Shown: positions 34,415 through 46,120 of the stretch, one piece after another
Position numbering within the stretch: the first letter of the stretch is position 1
Layout: each line of letters opens with the position of its first letter
NCBI GenBank assembly: GCA_008729055.1
Contig: SDUX01000011.1
Span: forward strand, 186,001 to 250,000
DNA: 64,000 nt
Origin: Pyropia haitanensis
Taxonomy: Eukaryota > Rhodophyta > Bangiophyceae > Bangiales > Bangiaceae
Direction of reading: 5' to 3'
Program-made: the position numbers and the translations under genes
The notes under the pieces: generated by a model
Databases searched by the model: none
Seen by the model: the letters and a program-made list of their open reading frames with translations, nothing else
What the model was told of the DNA's origin: nothing

Positions 34415-34997
34415 GTTCAGAGTCCAGTTAATCTCGACCATGGATGAACAGTGAAGTGGAAGTAGCTTCTCTGCCTACACGATCTTTTCACTCAGAAAAC
34501 CTTCAGTTCACGGCTCAGTCCTGCGAATCGTTCGAGGAAGCGTGTCTGCCAAGCGGCGCAGTACGACTCAGACTGATCAGCCAGACAGCTGGAAACCATC
34601 AACCTGGCTTGACACAGCCGCATGGGCAACGGCGACGGCGAGGGTGGTGGCAGCGGTGGCGGTAGCGGTGGCGGCGCTGATGTCGGAGACGGCGAGGCGA
34701 CGGCACGACCGTGGCAGCGGCACAGCAGCTGCCGGCACGTGCCAACGGAGCAGGAACTGTGCGGAGAGGCGTGTAGAAGGGTGGGGGAGAGGAGACAGGC
34801 ACGGAGGACCGTGGATCGCTCGTCCTCCCGCTGCCACGCTTGGTCAAGATCACGCATCCACCAGAACCCGTTGTTGGCGAGAGGAATGTGGTGGCGATGC
34901 GTGATGACGCGCACGGTTGGCGGCAGCGACCGTGGGAGGGTGGGTGCATGTGAGTGGTGGAGTTCGATAAAATATCGGGACGAAATAAGATGCTCAT

Positions 34998-35019
34998 CAC
35001 AAATATCTGGATATTTGTG
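34998..35019. repeat. Perfect 10-bp-arm palindrome
   Basis: CACAAATATC and its exact reverse complement are separated by two bases in an AT-rich patch of a GC-rich genome. It could be a hairpin or a symmetric protein-binding site. Confidence 0.85.
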
Positions 35020-38000
35020 GCGGACCAATGACCAGAGAGGGAGGGTGTGTGGACGCGAACACCATGGCTCCTCGGCTGGGGCAGACAGTGTAATGTCTGA
35101 GTCAATTGTCGTTTTGTGTTGTATCGTTCCGCTGCGCTCCGGACTACATTGGTCAAAATCCTGTCGCGGCGATGACAGCCAACATTCTCGTTGTTCGTTG
35201 CATTCACCGTTTTCCCCACAGCGCGAGTCTTGCCTGATCCGTTGCGGACACGTTCCAAAGCGGCTGTCTGCTCACCCCCGCCCCACCCCGCCGCCGGAGG
35301 GTGCCGTCTTTGCGGTGGCAAGGAGGCGGCGTGGTGGCACCACTCACCATGGAGCCCGTGTAGGGTGGGGGACGAGCGGTCTTTGTCGCTTCTGTTCTAG
35401 GCGGTGCACGGCCCGCTCGCCATCTCTGTTTGACTCACGTGCGGGGGCGTCTCGCCGACGGGCGTAGACGCGGGGCCGCGCGGCGGCGCCGTGCCTGGCC
35501 CTGTCAGCGCGCTGACGCCGACGCGGCGGCCCCGTGGGCTGTTTGCGATGGGCATCGCCCGCCTCGCGCTTCCCCTCGTGCCTTCCACGCGCACCAGGAA
35601 CAAAAATCCGTGGCGGGACAGTCAATTGAAGTACGGTGGCTGTGGGTCGCCCCGCTGTCGGAGATGAGCGCCCGTCAGCAGTGGCGGTGAAAGTGCGAGG
35701 AGGGGGGGTGGGGAGGGGGTGGCCAGTGCAGTGGCTGTGCGGAGGTGGGTGGAGGGGGCGGCGCAGAAGAGAAATGGGCGAAGAACTGGGCCGTCGAGGG
35801 GGAGTCTGGGGTCTCTCTTCGCTTCGAGCAGCTGCGCCCGGTCGCCGTCGCGGGCGCCGGTCGCCACCGCGGGGTTACCACAAGGTGCGGGCAGCCACGG
35901 GGGGGCACCACGGGCGGGAGGGGGTGGGACCCAGTGTGGAGCGGCGGCCGGGCGAGCCGGTTCGCCATCGTGTCCCTGCCGTCCTTTTCCCCGCCAAGGC
36001 ATCCCCACCAAGACGGTGGCGCGGCGTCATTGCCAGTTGGCTACCTTCCTCCTCCACATGGCCAGATGCTCGACGAGGCCTAGGAGGTAAGAGTCTTACA
36101 ATAAGTCTCTTGGTGGGGGTCTGTGGAAGATACTCTTCTTTGTTCCGAGTCCAGCAGTCGTGCTCCACGGGCGTCTGTTTGCATATGCATCTCTGGGGCA
36201 CGATCCTGTCTGGCTTCAATCGAGAAAACGCAGTGGTGGAGGCATACCCCAGCGGCCGCTCATATCTGTGCGTGACGCACGGTCGTGGTGGCTGCGCCGG
36301 CGGCAGTGCTGCCGTGGGGGTCGGACTACAACGGATGGGGGGTGGGGGTTGCGGGGCAAAACTTGCGGAATTAGCCCGACGCGCAGAGGACCAAAGCGCC
36401 TGCCGCATTGGGCGAGTGGAAGGAGGGGCCACCCATAGGTATGAACGGTGCGGCCGCGCCGCCGCACGGCCCGCCAGCGTGGCAGTGCAGCGGCCCACCG
36501 CCGCCGCGCGGGTGTCAGGGGTGCGTCGGCCGTGGGCCTCTGGGCTGGCGCGGGAGGGGGGGCCCACTCCCCCGCCAGAGCTCTCGCGACGCCATCCCGT
36601 CGGGCGGACAGTTGCGCTCGTCAGGGAGGGTCGTCCCGGCTGACGGCTGGCGTGGCGCCTGTGGCGCGGCGTCGGCGGTGTGCACCGCTCCCCCAGCGGG
36701 TGCTGCGGTCCTCGGCCCCCGGCGAGGCGCTCGCGGCGGCCACACCAGTGGGTGCACCCGCGGCGGTTGCAGAAACGACGAACGAGCGCGGGGGAGGCAC
36801 GGGCAAGTCCGCCCCCGTCCGCCCCATGGACGAGGCGGGAGTATGAGCGTGGAAGGGCAGGGCGGGGGCGGCGGTCGCGACCGCCCTCTCAAGTGAGCGC
36901 CGTTGGCGGCGGTGGTGGCTCCGCCATCCCGGTAGAGCTGCACTGGCCGACGCACCCCCGATTTCCCCCTTAACCCACGCGCGCTCACTTGGGAAGCAGG
37001 GCAAACGCAGAGGGCGCCGACGTGCCCACCATTGATGCCGCCGCCGCTGCGATGGCCACACCGAGGCCGCGCTGGCGACGCGACGCCTCGGAAGCAGACA
37101 GCGCGTCATGCCTCCACATGCCGCCTGCCCCCCCCACACCCCCCCGCCGCCTCCCTGCCGGTTTGTCTTGGGTCTTTTCGTACTCTGTTCGGGGTGTGAG
37201 CGCCTGCTTGGCTCTCGCCCACTAACGCGGTGGTGACGGCGCGCCACTCACCGTTCCCCCCGTGACGGTCTGCCGCCCCGCTGGCGCGCCTGTGGGCCCG
37301 CCCGCGGGGCTTTGTGTGGGGGGGGGGGGTGCGAGCTGCCCCCCGCGGTAGCCGCTGGCGCCGCCCTCCCCTCTCGCGACAATGGTAGATGGTGCCAGGG
37401 GGGGACGCTATGGCAGCGCATCACTCGGTCGACAGGGAGAGAGGGTTGTGAGCAAAAGGGGGAGGGGGGTTGGAAGGCAGAGTAGAAAGTAGCGGGGCGG
37501 CCAGCGCGATCGCGGTGGCGGTGGCCAGCGCGGCCGGCGTCGCCTCCTCCCCGTCGAGTCTGGTAGGGGGCCAACGCGGCCGACGACCCCTCCCCCCGCA
37601 TCGCGTGTGATAGGGGCGCAGGGAGGCGTCGCCGGTCGAGTGGCCGCCGCAGGCTCGATGGCGTCCAGACAATGGCGGCGCCCGCCGGCCACCCCGTTGA
37701 TGACCGCGACTGCCGTGTCGACGGTCCAGCTGGCCAGCGCGGCCAATGTCCCGGTACCCCGACGCCGAGTTCGGTACGAAGGGCGGGGGGGGGTTGTCGG
37801 CTGTCGGGGACAACCGGGGGAGGAGGACGGTCGTCGGCCGCGCTGGCCAGCGCCAGCCCGGGGGACATAGATAATGGCGATGGCCGCCCAGCTGCCCCGT
37901 CGTCGTTGGCCGCTCGCTGCCGCGTCGACGGCCGGCGCGACGGTAGATCCTCGAGAGGCGCACTGTACGCACAGGGGCGAACGAGGGGGGGGTGACAGGC

Positions 38001-39795
38001 GGCGGGGACGCTACGGTGGAGGTGGCTGCCACGGGCGCGTGGGGGAGGGGGAGTGAGCGCGCGGCGGGGGGGGGCCCACACCCTGCGGTCGACCACAGGG
38101 TGCTGGCAGCGGCGGGGAGAGCGGCCGGGAGAGGGAATTGCCCGCGACGGTGCCGCGTAGACCCATGATGGCGGGCGGGGAGCGGCTACCAGCCATCCCC
38201 GGAAAGACGACTCGACCCCGGACCTCGTGTGGCCGAGTAGTACAGTCCATAACCGTCGCGCCTCCGTCTACGTGATGGTGGGGACGGCACTCTGCTCCCA
38301 TCCGCCCCTTGGTCCGGGCCCCGCTGGCAAATGACGAGACAGTGCACGAATGCGTCATGGTGGGCGGTAGGGCACGGCTCCGTCAACAGGAAGGAAAAGG
38401 AACAGAAGAAACGACCCCGAATGTGCTTCGTGTCAATGCCACGTGTCACACGTCCCCCTTTTGGAATGGAGGCCACTTCTCCACGTGGGCCACGGTGGAC
38501 TGCAATAACGGCCGCCGGGAATAGTGATGAGCCATTGGCTAGGCCGATTGTCACGTATCACATGTCAAAAAAAACTAGTCAGGTACACGACGGCGGCTGT
38601 TCTCTGAGCTCCGCCTGTCGGCTCCCCGTGGAAGCTTTCATTCCTATCCAATCACGTGGGGCGGCTGTTGCAGAGTTCCTCCAGTCGGAGCTGGAAAGAA
38701 GGCACTTTTCGCCGTGGCCTGCGTCAGCTGCCGTCATTGAGGTGTTGGAGGACAGCGGCCTAGCATACATCGTTCAGTCCCGCTGGAAATCAAGGTCCAG
38801 TTGGCACGAATTGATGTGTCATGTCGTGTCTGACGTGGACGGCTCGCGCGGCGTCGCGGGCGGGTGGCGGGTGCGACCCGCATTGGGGCCACCCGCCCTC
38901 CTCCCCAGCCGTGGATTGGCGGTTTCGTCACTGAATCGTGGCACTGGGCCCGCCGCTGCGGGCGGGGGGCGCAGCGCCCCGCGTCCGCGGTGTCACACGT
39001 GGCGTTTTGTGCCCCAGCGCGCCCCCGCCGTCGCCCCAAGCCTCGCCTCCGCCGAGGCCGGCGCGGGCCGCCCCTCTCCAGCGGGGCGGGGAGGTGGGGG
39101 GGGGCACCCCCGCCCCGCAGCGGCTGACGGCCACCCCCGTGGCCACGCGTGCGCGGCGCCCTGCAGCCCCCCCAGAGGCCTGGGTGGCTGGGCCATTCGG
39201 CGCGCCCCTCGCCCACCCCCCCCCACCCCCCCCCTCCCTGTCTACGCGCCTTTCAACCGGCCCCCCCGCGCTCACGGCTTCCCCACCACCCTCTGCCGCG
39301 ACCCCCGCTAGCACCTCCCCAGCCGTCACCCCTCTCCTGCCTGCCCTCCCGGTGCCCTCCCATCCCCAGCCTTCCCGCCTTTCACCGGTTTCGCACCCGC
39401 GCCCGCTTCGCCTGTCGCTTGCCCCGGCATCCCCCCGCGAGCGTCTGCGTCGCACGTCGGGTTGGCAGCGAGCGTGCGCGCGCCGCGTCTGGTGGCCGTT
39501 CTCACGCTCGTCCCGGCCGCGCCACCAGCGCCCCGTGCCACGGCCACGCCCTCGGCGCTTCCGCTTGAGGACTTGCTCGACGTGTTGGGCGGTGGCGTTT
39601 GGTGCAACACGCGCTCGCGGCGCTTCCCACCGTTTGTGGGGCGACGGCGGCGGCGGTGACGGCAGCGTCGGCGGCCCGTGTGCGCTGAGCGGTGGCGGTG
39701 GCGTCCTTTGGCGAACAAGTAGCCCGTGCCCCTTGAGACCGCCTTGGTGCCACTCACACGGCGACGGCGAAGACGCGGCCGGTGTTCTACCCAAA

Positions 39796-40833
39796 ATGGT
39801 TGCCAACGGCGCGGCGGCTGCCAAGGTTGCGATGGCCAAGCGGACTGGCGGGGCGGGGTCCTCCCCTCCCCGCGGTGTCTCGGGTGTGTCGGGGGTGTCT
39901 GTGCGTGGGAGCAGCAGCAGCAGCGGCACTGCCCGCGCTGGCGCGACGGCCGTTGCCAAGGCAACCCGTGGCTCCGGCGTTGGCGCTGCCGTTGCGAGTG
40001 GTGCCGGCGGCCGCTTTGGCCGCGGGCTGGCGGCGGACGCGGCGGCGGCGGTGGCGGGGGTGGCGGTCAAGACGCCGCCGACTAGCCCGCCGAGGGCGGC
40101 AGCGAGTGGCGGCTCGAGGGAGGGACTGCGGGGCGGTGACGAGGAAGGCATTATCATTGCGGCGGTCGCGGGCGAGCTGGAGCGCCGCATCGAGCGCTTT
40201 TGGCAGGGCGATGTGGGGCACTCACCCGTGGCGATGCTGGCCAAGGTGGCGCACGGCATGGCTGCGCGGCGTGGGCTGAAGCCGGACGGCCTCGTGTCAT
40301 CTGGTGGCGCCAAGGTGCCTGCCGGCGTGGTGGTGTCGCCGGTACGTGGGACGGAGGGCGTGTCGACGGGCCCTATCGCTGGGCTGCCGCCGCCGCCGTG
40401 TCCGCAGGCGAATGGCGCCGCGCTGGTGGATGTCAGTGATGACTGCGGCTCGGACGTGTCGGTGGGCTGGGCGTCGACCATGACCAATGACAGCGGTGTG
40501 AATTCGCCCGTCGTTGTCGTTGCGAGCGACTCGGAGGGGGACGACTACAGCAGCTGTTATAGCGGGGTGACCGTTGACGACGACGACGAGGACGACGAGG
40601 ATGAAGCCGACGAGGTCGACGAGGAGGAGGAAGCCCAGTTTGAGCGTGCCAAAGCTAGGCTTCACGCCCGCCTCCGTGCGTCCCTCGCGCAGGCGAAGAT
40701 CGTGGAACGCCAGGTGGCGGCGCTGGAGGTCAAGAACTATGAGCTGCGCACGCTGCTCCACGTTCATGCCGAGGCGGTGGCCAAGCAGGACCACAAGACT
40801 GGCCGGGTGCACTCTCCGACTGCCGCGCTTTAG
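39796..40833 (+). CDS. Acidic coiled-coil protein of unknown function
   Basis: The frame gives 345 residues from the ATG at 39796 (MVANGAAAAKVAMAKR; context CAAAATGG). The frame is open much further upstream, but that part translates to Pro/Arg-rich sequence typical of non-coding GC-rich DNA. The N-terminal third is basic and Ser/Gly/Ala-rich. A short helical block follows (IIIAAVAGELERRIERFWQGDV and MLAKVAHGMAARRG). Then comes a Ser/Asp region with possible casein-kinase sites and a run of about 20 Asp/Glu residues at 40575-40635. The last 60 residues form a strong predicted coiled coil (FERAKARLHARLRASLAQA, then KNYELRTLLHVHAEAV). Acidic tract plus coiled coil suggests a nuclear or chromatin-associated scaffold, but no family is recognised. 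Confidence 0.62.
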   Translation: MVANGAAAAKVAMAKRTGGAGSSPPRGVSGVSGVSVRGSSSSSGTARAGATAVAKATRGSGVGAAVASGAGGRFGRGLAADAAAAVAGVAVKTPPTSPPRAAASGGSREGLRGGDEEGIIIAAVAGELERRIERFWQGDVGHSPVAMLAKVAHGMAARRGLKPDGLVSSGGAKVPAGVVVSPVRGTEGVSTGPIAGLPPPPCPQANGAALVDVSDDCGSDVSVGWASTMTNDSGVNSPVVVVASDSEGDDYSSCYSGVTVDDDDEDDEDEADEVDEEEEAQFERAKARLHARLRASLAQAKIVERQVAALEVKNYELRTLLHVHAEAVAKQDHKTGRVHSPTAAL

Positions 40834-42657
40834 GCGACGGCCGAGATTCCCCTGGCAGCGGGGGGGGCGGCACGCCCCCACCCCAAGCCGGCTGTGGATT
40901 TCCTGACGTGCTGCCGCCGACGATGCTGCCGGCGTCTGGGGGCGGTGGCACCCGTGCCTCCCCCTTGGGTTATCCTTGTGACCATGCCCTACGCGCGGGC
41001 CCGTCGGAGGCGGGCCCGACCCATGGCGGCGGCGGCGGCGGCAGCGGCGGCGGTGGCGGCCATCGCACTTGGTGATGGCGGCCATCCACCGCTACCCGCC
41101 TTCCCCCGTCCCTGCGTCTTCCTTCAATAGTCTTCTCTGCGTTGTATGCCAAAAGTCTGACCGCTGCCGCCCACAGGGGGCTGCGTGACCGTTTTTTTCT
41201 TCTGTGATCCGCTTCTTTATGACGCCCCTCATCCCGTACACGGCGCCGCTCTTTCCCACCGCGGTGGGGGGGGGGGGCGGTGGCTGTGGAACCGTGGGTG
41301 GGAGGACGAGGGAAGTCGGGCTGGTTTGGGGGGCGCCCCAGCGGCGGGTGGATGCCCAGATGCGTGTCGTCGGATTGTGGATGTGGAGTGAGGGCGGTGC
41401 TCCGATGGCTTGTATTTTGCAGGTGGGCCGGGGACGGGCGCCGGCGGTGCAGCGGACCTTGCCGCCCCGCCGCCGCTGCTGGCCAACGTGATGTTCCCGC
41501 CCGCCCCCCCCCCCACGCCCACCCGTCGAAGCCCCAAGCGGCGATGCGGGTGGGGAAGGGGGGCGGCGGGCGGCGCGGCGGCTGCTGGTGCCTGGCGGCG
41601 TGATCCCCCCCGTCCCGCCTCGGTTGCTTGCCAACCTCCGCCCTCCCCCCCCGCTCGCCCCCCCCGTCTGTGTGAGTGGAGGTACACCCACCCTCGCCAA
41701 AGGGGAGGGGGTGGCGGCGAGCCCGTGCGTTGGCTGCGTGGCACGTCGGCTGGGTGGTAATGGGGTCGCGTCGGTCGTGGACGGGCCGCTCCGCCGCGCA
41801 CCCTCTCGGCTTGGGCGGAGGGGTGGGGCTAGGGACGGAGGGGTCGCTGCCAGGGACTCGGTTGGGGGCTGCGGCGGTCCCGCGTGGGCCCCCGCCCCAA
41901 CGCGTCCACCCTCCCGCATGCCCACCCCATTGACCCCCCACCGCCCACTCCCCCACCCATCCTCCCACACTCTTCCCTTCGCGGTGCACCCTCGCTTTCT
42001 CCCCTGAGCAGGGGTCCCCGCTCATACGGGCGGCCCGCGTGTGCGGCGGCGGCGCCGTCGACCCGCGGGTCTGGGGCGCGCACCCGCACGGCTGTGTTGG
42101 GTGCGGGGAGGGTGGGGTGGGGGCGCCCGACCCGCCAGCGGGCGGGACCAGTTTTGATGTTTGCGCCGTCACTCGCGGCGTGTGGGGTGTGGGGAGGGAG
42201 GTGCGCGGGCGCGGGCGGGCCAAGGCCCCACACCCACGCACGCCGCGTCTCCCTCCCCCTCCCCCTTCCGCCACGGCGAGTGTCTGGCCGTGGTCTGGCA
42301 GGCGGCCCCCGCTGTGCGGGTGCGCCGCAGCCGCTACCGCCGCCGCCGACCGCCGCACCGCGATAGGCACGGGGAACCGGACGCACCGGCGCGTCACCCC
42401 CCTCTCTCCCCCCTCCCCCCTACCGCCTGCTTCACCCTCCTCCCTGGCCAAGCCGTTTTTTTTTTTTTTGGAAATAAAGAAGTCCGTACGGGCGGTCTGC
42501 CGCCCCTGTGGTGCGGACCACCAGACTCGGCCCGTGCCGCCCGCGCGACAACCGTGCGCGTCTGCCACGGGCCGCTCAGGGCGGCGTCGCGCACACCTCG
42601 ACGCCTCGCGTCTCCACGCACCCCCCCCGCCAGCCCACGCCGCCGCCCAGTACCGAG
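40834..42657. other. Intergenic, possible unassigned exon
   Basis: No complete gene is supported. A plus-strand segment at about 41425-41530 follows a TTTTGCAG acceptor-like site and translates to a protein-like stretch containing LAAPPPLLANVMFPPAP. I found no partner exons. A long frame on the minus strand across 40970-43102 is probably a by-product of composition. Confidence 0.4.
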
Positions 42658-43016
42658 TCACGGCCACGCCGACGGCAGCGGCGGCGGCACCGTCAACCCC
42701 CCCCCCCCCCCCAGCCGGCAAGGCCCACGCCGGCACCCCCCCACCCCCCCCCCCCTCCACCCCCCTACCCGCCCCCCCGGCGGCGGCGGCACGCCCCCCG
42801 GCCGGCCGGCCAGCGCCACCGCCTGCCGCCGCCACACCCGCGCGGCCGCCGACGGCCGCAGCGCGGCGGCGAGCATCCGCGACGGGCGGAACGCGCCGGC
42901 GGGCGCCAGCGGCGGCGGGTGTGCCGCGGCGGCCGCCGCGGCCGCCGCGGCGGCCGACGCGGCAGAGCCGTCGGCAGAGGAGGACGAGATGGAGGAGGAG
43001 GAGAGGGCCACCGGCA

Positions 43017-43054
<38 letters not shown>

Positions 43055-43585
43055 CAGTGGCCGTAGGTGGCGGGGGGGGAGCTGGGGGGGGAGGCCGCCC
43101 ACACGGGCGCCCGCAGCGGCAGCGGCGGCGGCGGCGGCGGGTCGCCGCCGCCGTCCGCAGCGCCGCGCCTCCCCCCGCCACTGGCCAACCGCCGCCGCCC
43201 CCAGTCGGCCAGCGACGGCAGCGGCGGTGGCGACGCGGGCGGCGACGGGGACCGCCGCGGCCGCTGCCGCCGCCGCGGCCGGTCCGCCCCCCCGCCGCCC
43301 TCCACCCGCCGCCGCCGCGGTGGCGGCGGCGACGCGGGCGCCACCGCCGCCGCGGCGGCCGCGCCACGCCGCCGCGGCGGCCGCGGCCGCTTGGCCACCC
43401 CGCCCGCCGCCGGCGGCAGCTCCCCGCGGCCGCCCGCCGCGGCCGCCGCCGCGGCCGCCGCCGACGGCACGCGGCGGCGTTGTGGACGCGCCGCGGGCGG
43501 CGGCGGCGCCCGCCGGCGGTGGTGCTCCCGCACGAGCGCCTCGACGCCGGCGAGGAGCGACGCCAGCGCCGAGTCGCTGCTGGCC

Positions 43586-43623
<38 letters not shown>

Positions 43624-43728
43624 CGCCGCAGCCGCGGCCGCTTGCTCGCGACCGCCTCGACCACCACCACCACCGCCACCACCACCACCGCCGCTGCCGC
43701 CGCCGTCACCGCCACTACCGTCGCCGCT

Positions 43729-43765
<37 letters not shown>

Positions 43766-44580
43766 TCGACACCACCCGGCGGGGGGTGGCCGCCGCGGCG
43801 GCCGCCGCGGCCCGCGCCGCCCGGCCGCCGCGGCGGCAACGCCGCCACGGCCGACGCCGCCACGCTCGGCGAGCCACGCGTTGACGGCGGCGACGGCACC
43901 GACGGCGGCGGCGACGGCGGCGGCGACGCGGCCGCGGCGGCGGCCGCCACCGCCGCCGCGTCCGCGTCGGCGGCCAGGGACGCCGCCCCGCGTGGGGAGG
44001 CGAGGTAGGAGGGGAGGGAGAGTGACACGGGCAGGGGGGGGCTGGGGGGGGTGCCGGCCCCGCCGCCGCCACCGTCGCCACCCGCCGAGGCGGGCGGCAC
44101 CGTCGACGGTGACAGTGACGGTGACGGTGACGGTGACGGTGACGGTGACGGTGACGGTGACGGTGACGGTGACGGTGACGGTGACGGTGACGGTGGCGGT
44201 GACGGTGACCGCGACCACGGCAGTGATCGGGAGCGGGAGCGGGAGCGGGAGCGGGGGTGTGAGCGGGACGACGCCGACGACCCGCCCGCGGACCCGACCA
44301 GCCGCACAATCACCCGGTCCGACGCGTCCTCCACCAGCCCCTGCAGCGCGTCCGACGCGCGCGTCAGTACGCGCAGCGCCTCGCGCGTCGCGGCGCGCCG
44401 CCGCTCGTCGGCGGTCACCGCTGGGGTTCCCCGGTCACCGCCGCCGCCGCCGCCGCCACCGCCGCCGCCGCCGTCACCGTGCCCCCCACCCGCGCTGCCG
44501 CCGCGGCCACGGGCCGGCGCGGGGAGGTTGTGCCGGCGCGATGAGCCGCCGCCGCCGCGGCTGCTGCTGCTGCTGTCGAT

Positions 44581-44611
<31 letters not shown>

Positions 44612-45178
44612 GCCCGGCCAGCCCCGTCGGCAGCCGCGGCAGAGCCACCGCCGCCGCCGCCGCCGCCACCCGCCGCCGCGCCCGTCGACACCCGCCGCCG
44701 CCGCTGCCGTCGCCGCCGCTGTGCCGCCGCCGCGGCGCCCCAGCGGGCGTCGGCGGCGGCCATTGCCGCCGCCGCCGCCGCCGCGTCGTCTGGGGCGGCC
44801 GCGGCGGGCAGGGCAGGGGCGGCCGCGGCGGCCAGCGGCGCCGCCCACCAGGGCGTGCCCGCCGGCAGCGCGGCGGCCGCGGCGGCGCCGGGCGCGACGC
44901 CACCGAGACCAGCGGCGGTGCCACTGGCGGCGGCGGCGGCGGCGGCGGCGGCGCCGTCGGCGAGGGGACCCGCCGCCGCCGGCGGGGGCGGCCAGCCGAG
45001 GGCGGCCACGCCCGCCAGCTGCGCGAGCGCCGATGACGGGGGCAGCCGCAGGCCCAGCGCGGGGGGGGGGGGGACGACCAGGGGGGGACGCCGCCGCCGC
45101 CGGTGCCGCCGCCAGTGCCGGGGAGGGGAGCGGGGGGGAGCGCACGTCGGGGGGGGGGGGAGGAGGGGGGTACGCCAT
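42658..45178 (-). CDS. Ser/Pro-, Gly- and Ala-rich nuclear-type protein with short RS tract, frame broken near start
   Basis: The main minus-strand frame runs down to the TGA at 42658. I place the start at the ATG at 45178 (MAYPPPPPPPDVRSPPLPSP). Reading then changes frame at the 13-base G/C run at 45061-45073 and continues ALGLRLPPSSALAQLAG. Most of the protein is poly-Gly, poly-Ala and poly-Pro. Islands that look structured are the helix DERRRAATREALRVLTRASDALQGLVEDASDRVIVRLV (in two parts, about 44415-44305) and SDSALASLLAGVEALVREHHRRR (about 43575-43510). Between them lie an RS tract (SRSRSRSRS, about 44257-44225) and an SP repeat of about 30 residues encoded by a hexanucleotide minisatellite. 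Arg/Lys clusters such as KRPRPPRRR could be nuclear signals. RS and SP tracts suggest RNA-processing or transcription roles, but no family is recognised. Confidence 0.52.
44108..44209. repeat. GGTGAC hexanucleotide minisatellite, about 17 copies
   Basis: GGTGAC units are nearly perfect over about 100 bases, with two single-base variants. Inside the minus-strand gene they encode alternating Ser-Pro. A shorter GAGCGG-type repeat at about 44228-44257 encodes the neighbouring Arg-Ser tract. Confidence 0.9.
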
Positions 45179-46120
45179 GCCGGCAGCAGAAGAGGGGCGG
45201 ACGGCGGGATACGGTGAGGGACAGGGTGGGGATGGGGGGGGGGGGTGAACCAGTGCGACTGCCAGGGTGGTGAGGTGGCCGCGTCGCGAGCGCAAAGGGG
45301 GCTCCTCAAGGAGCAACGACGGCAGCGGCGGGACGCCACGGCGGTGGGGAGGGGCGGTTGACGCCGCCGCCAACGGCGTCGCCCAGGAGCTCGGCGGGGG
45401 GGGGGAGGACGCCGCCACCGGCGCGGCGGCACGCGCTGTTTGGTGCGCGTCAAGGGGCGCGCGGGGGCGGGACGTGCGCGGCCGCAGCGGTCGGCGGCGG
45501 CCGTGGCGGGAGCCGCCGACGCTGCCGCGGGCGGGCCTCTCTCCCCCCGCCATTGGTGGCGGCGGGGTGGGGGGCGCCGCCGCGTGGCGGCGGGCCGCGC
45601 TTCGCGCCACCGCGGCCTGTTGCCATCGAGAGAGAGATCCGAAACGGCTGCGGTGGCGGCGGCGGCACCGCAGCCCAGCCGCAAGGAATTGTGGATCAAT
45701 AAATGAAAGTAGGAATTGTACGCAACTTGTGTGCCACGTGGGGTGATCCGCCCCCGCCCGCTCCCGCTGCCGGGTCGTGCGGGCGTTCCACCGCTCGAGC
45801 GTGTGCCGCGGCGGCGCGCATGCCAGCCGTCTCCCACCCATCGCCACGCTGTCGCGACGGGGGATGCTGTGCAGGCGCGTCCGCCCCTCCGCCCCCAGAC
45901 CCATCCCCTGCGGACGTCTGGTCTCCCCCAGCCACTGGCCGCTCTGCCCGTCGGCCGCCGCCGCCGCCGCCACCGCCGCCGCCACCCCGTGCGCATCGGT
46001 CGTCTTCCATTTGGCGCAACCCGTCGCGCTGTGCGGGGAGCTCCCGCACCCATCCGCCCGCCCGGCCCGCCTGCCCACTCGTTCCCCCTGCCGCCCGCCG
46101 GCTGTGTGACCCCCCTTACG
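45179..46120. other. Divergent promoter region, SP-rich protein/GLDH
   Basis: About 0.9 kb separate the two divergent starts. The first 100 bases are purine-rich on the plus strand, that is, CT-rich on the coding strand of the leftward gene. No gene is supported; frames here overlap in several registers without domain signal. Confidence 0.5.

Larger units (their letters stand above)
32767..39795. other. Longest gene-poor stretch of the window
   Basis: Over 7 kb no gene reaches my threshold. Segment 33640-35200 is AT-richer and carries a perfect palindrome and a 17-bp tandem duplication. Segment 36-39 kb is GC-rich with many unrelated short frames. A frame at about 38640-38830 (with EFLQSELERRHFSPW) looks protein-like but has no family, start or stop that I can defend. 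Degraded exons or regulatory DNA could be present. Confidence 0.45.

Noticed and set aside
38331..39311. Plus-strand frame with EFLQSELERRHFSPW
   Set aside because: Part of it looks protein-like, but it merges into Pro/Arg-rich sequence, has no family and no defensible start or splice sites.
40970..43102. 710-codon minus-strand frame
   Set aside because: It crosses the 3' end of the SP-rich gene and intergenic DNA with Arg/Gly/Pro-only composition and no domain.
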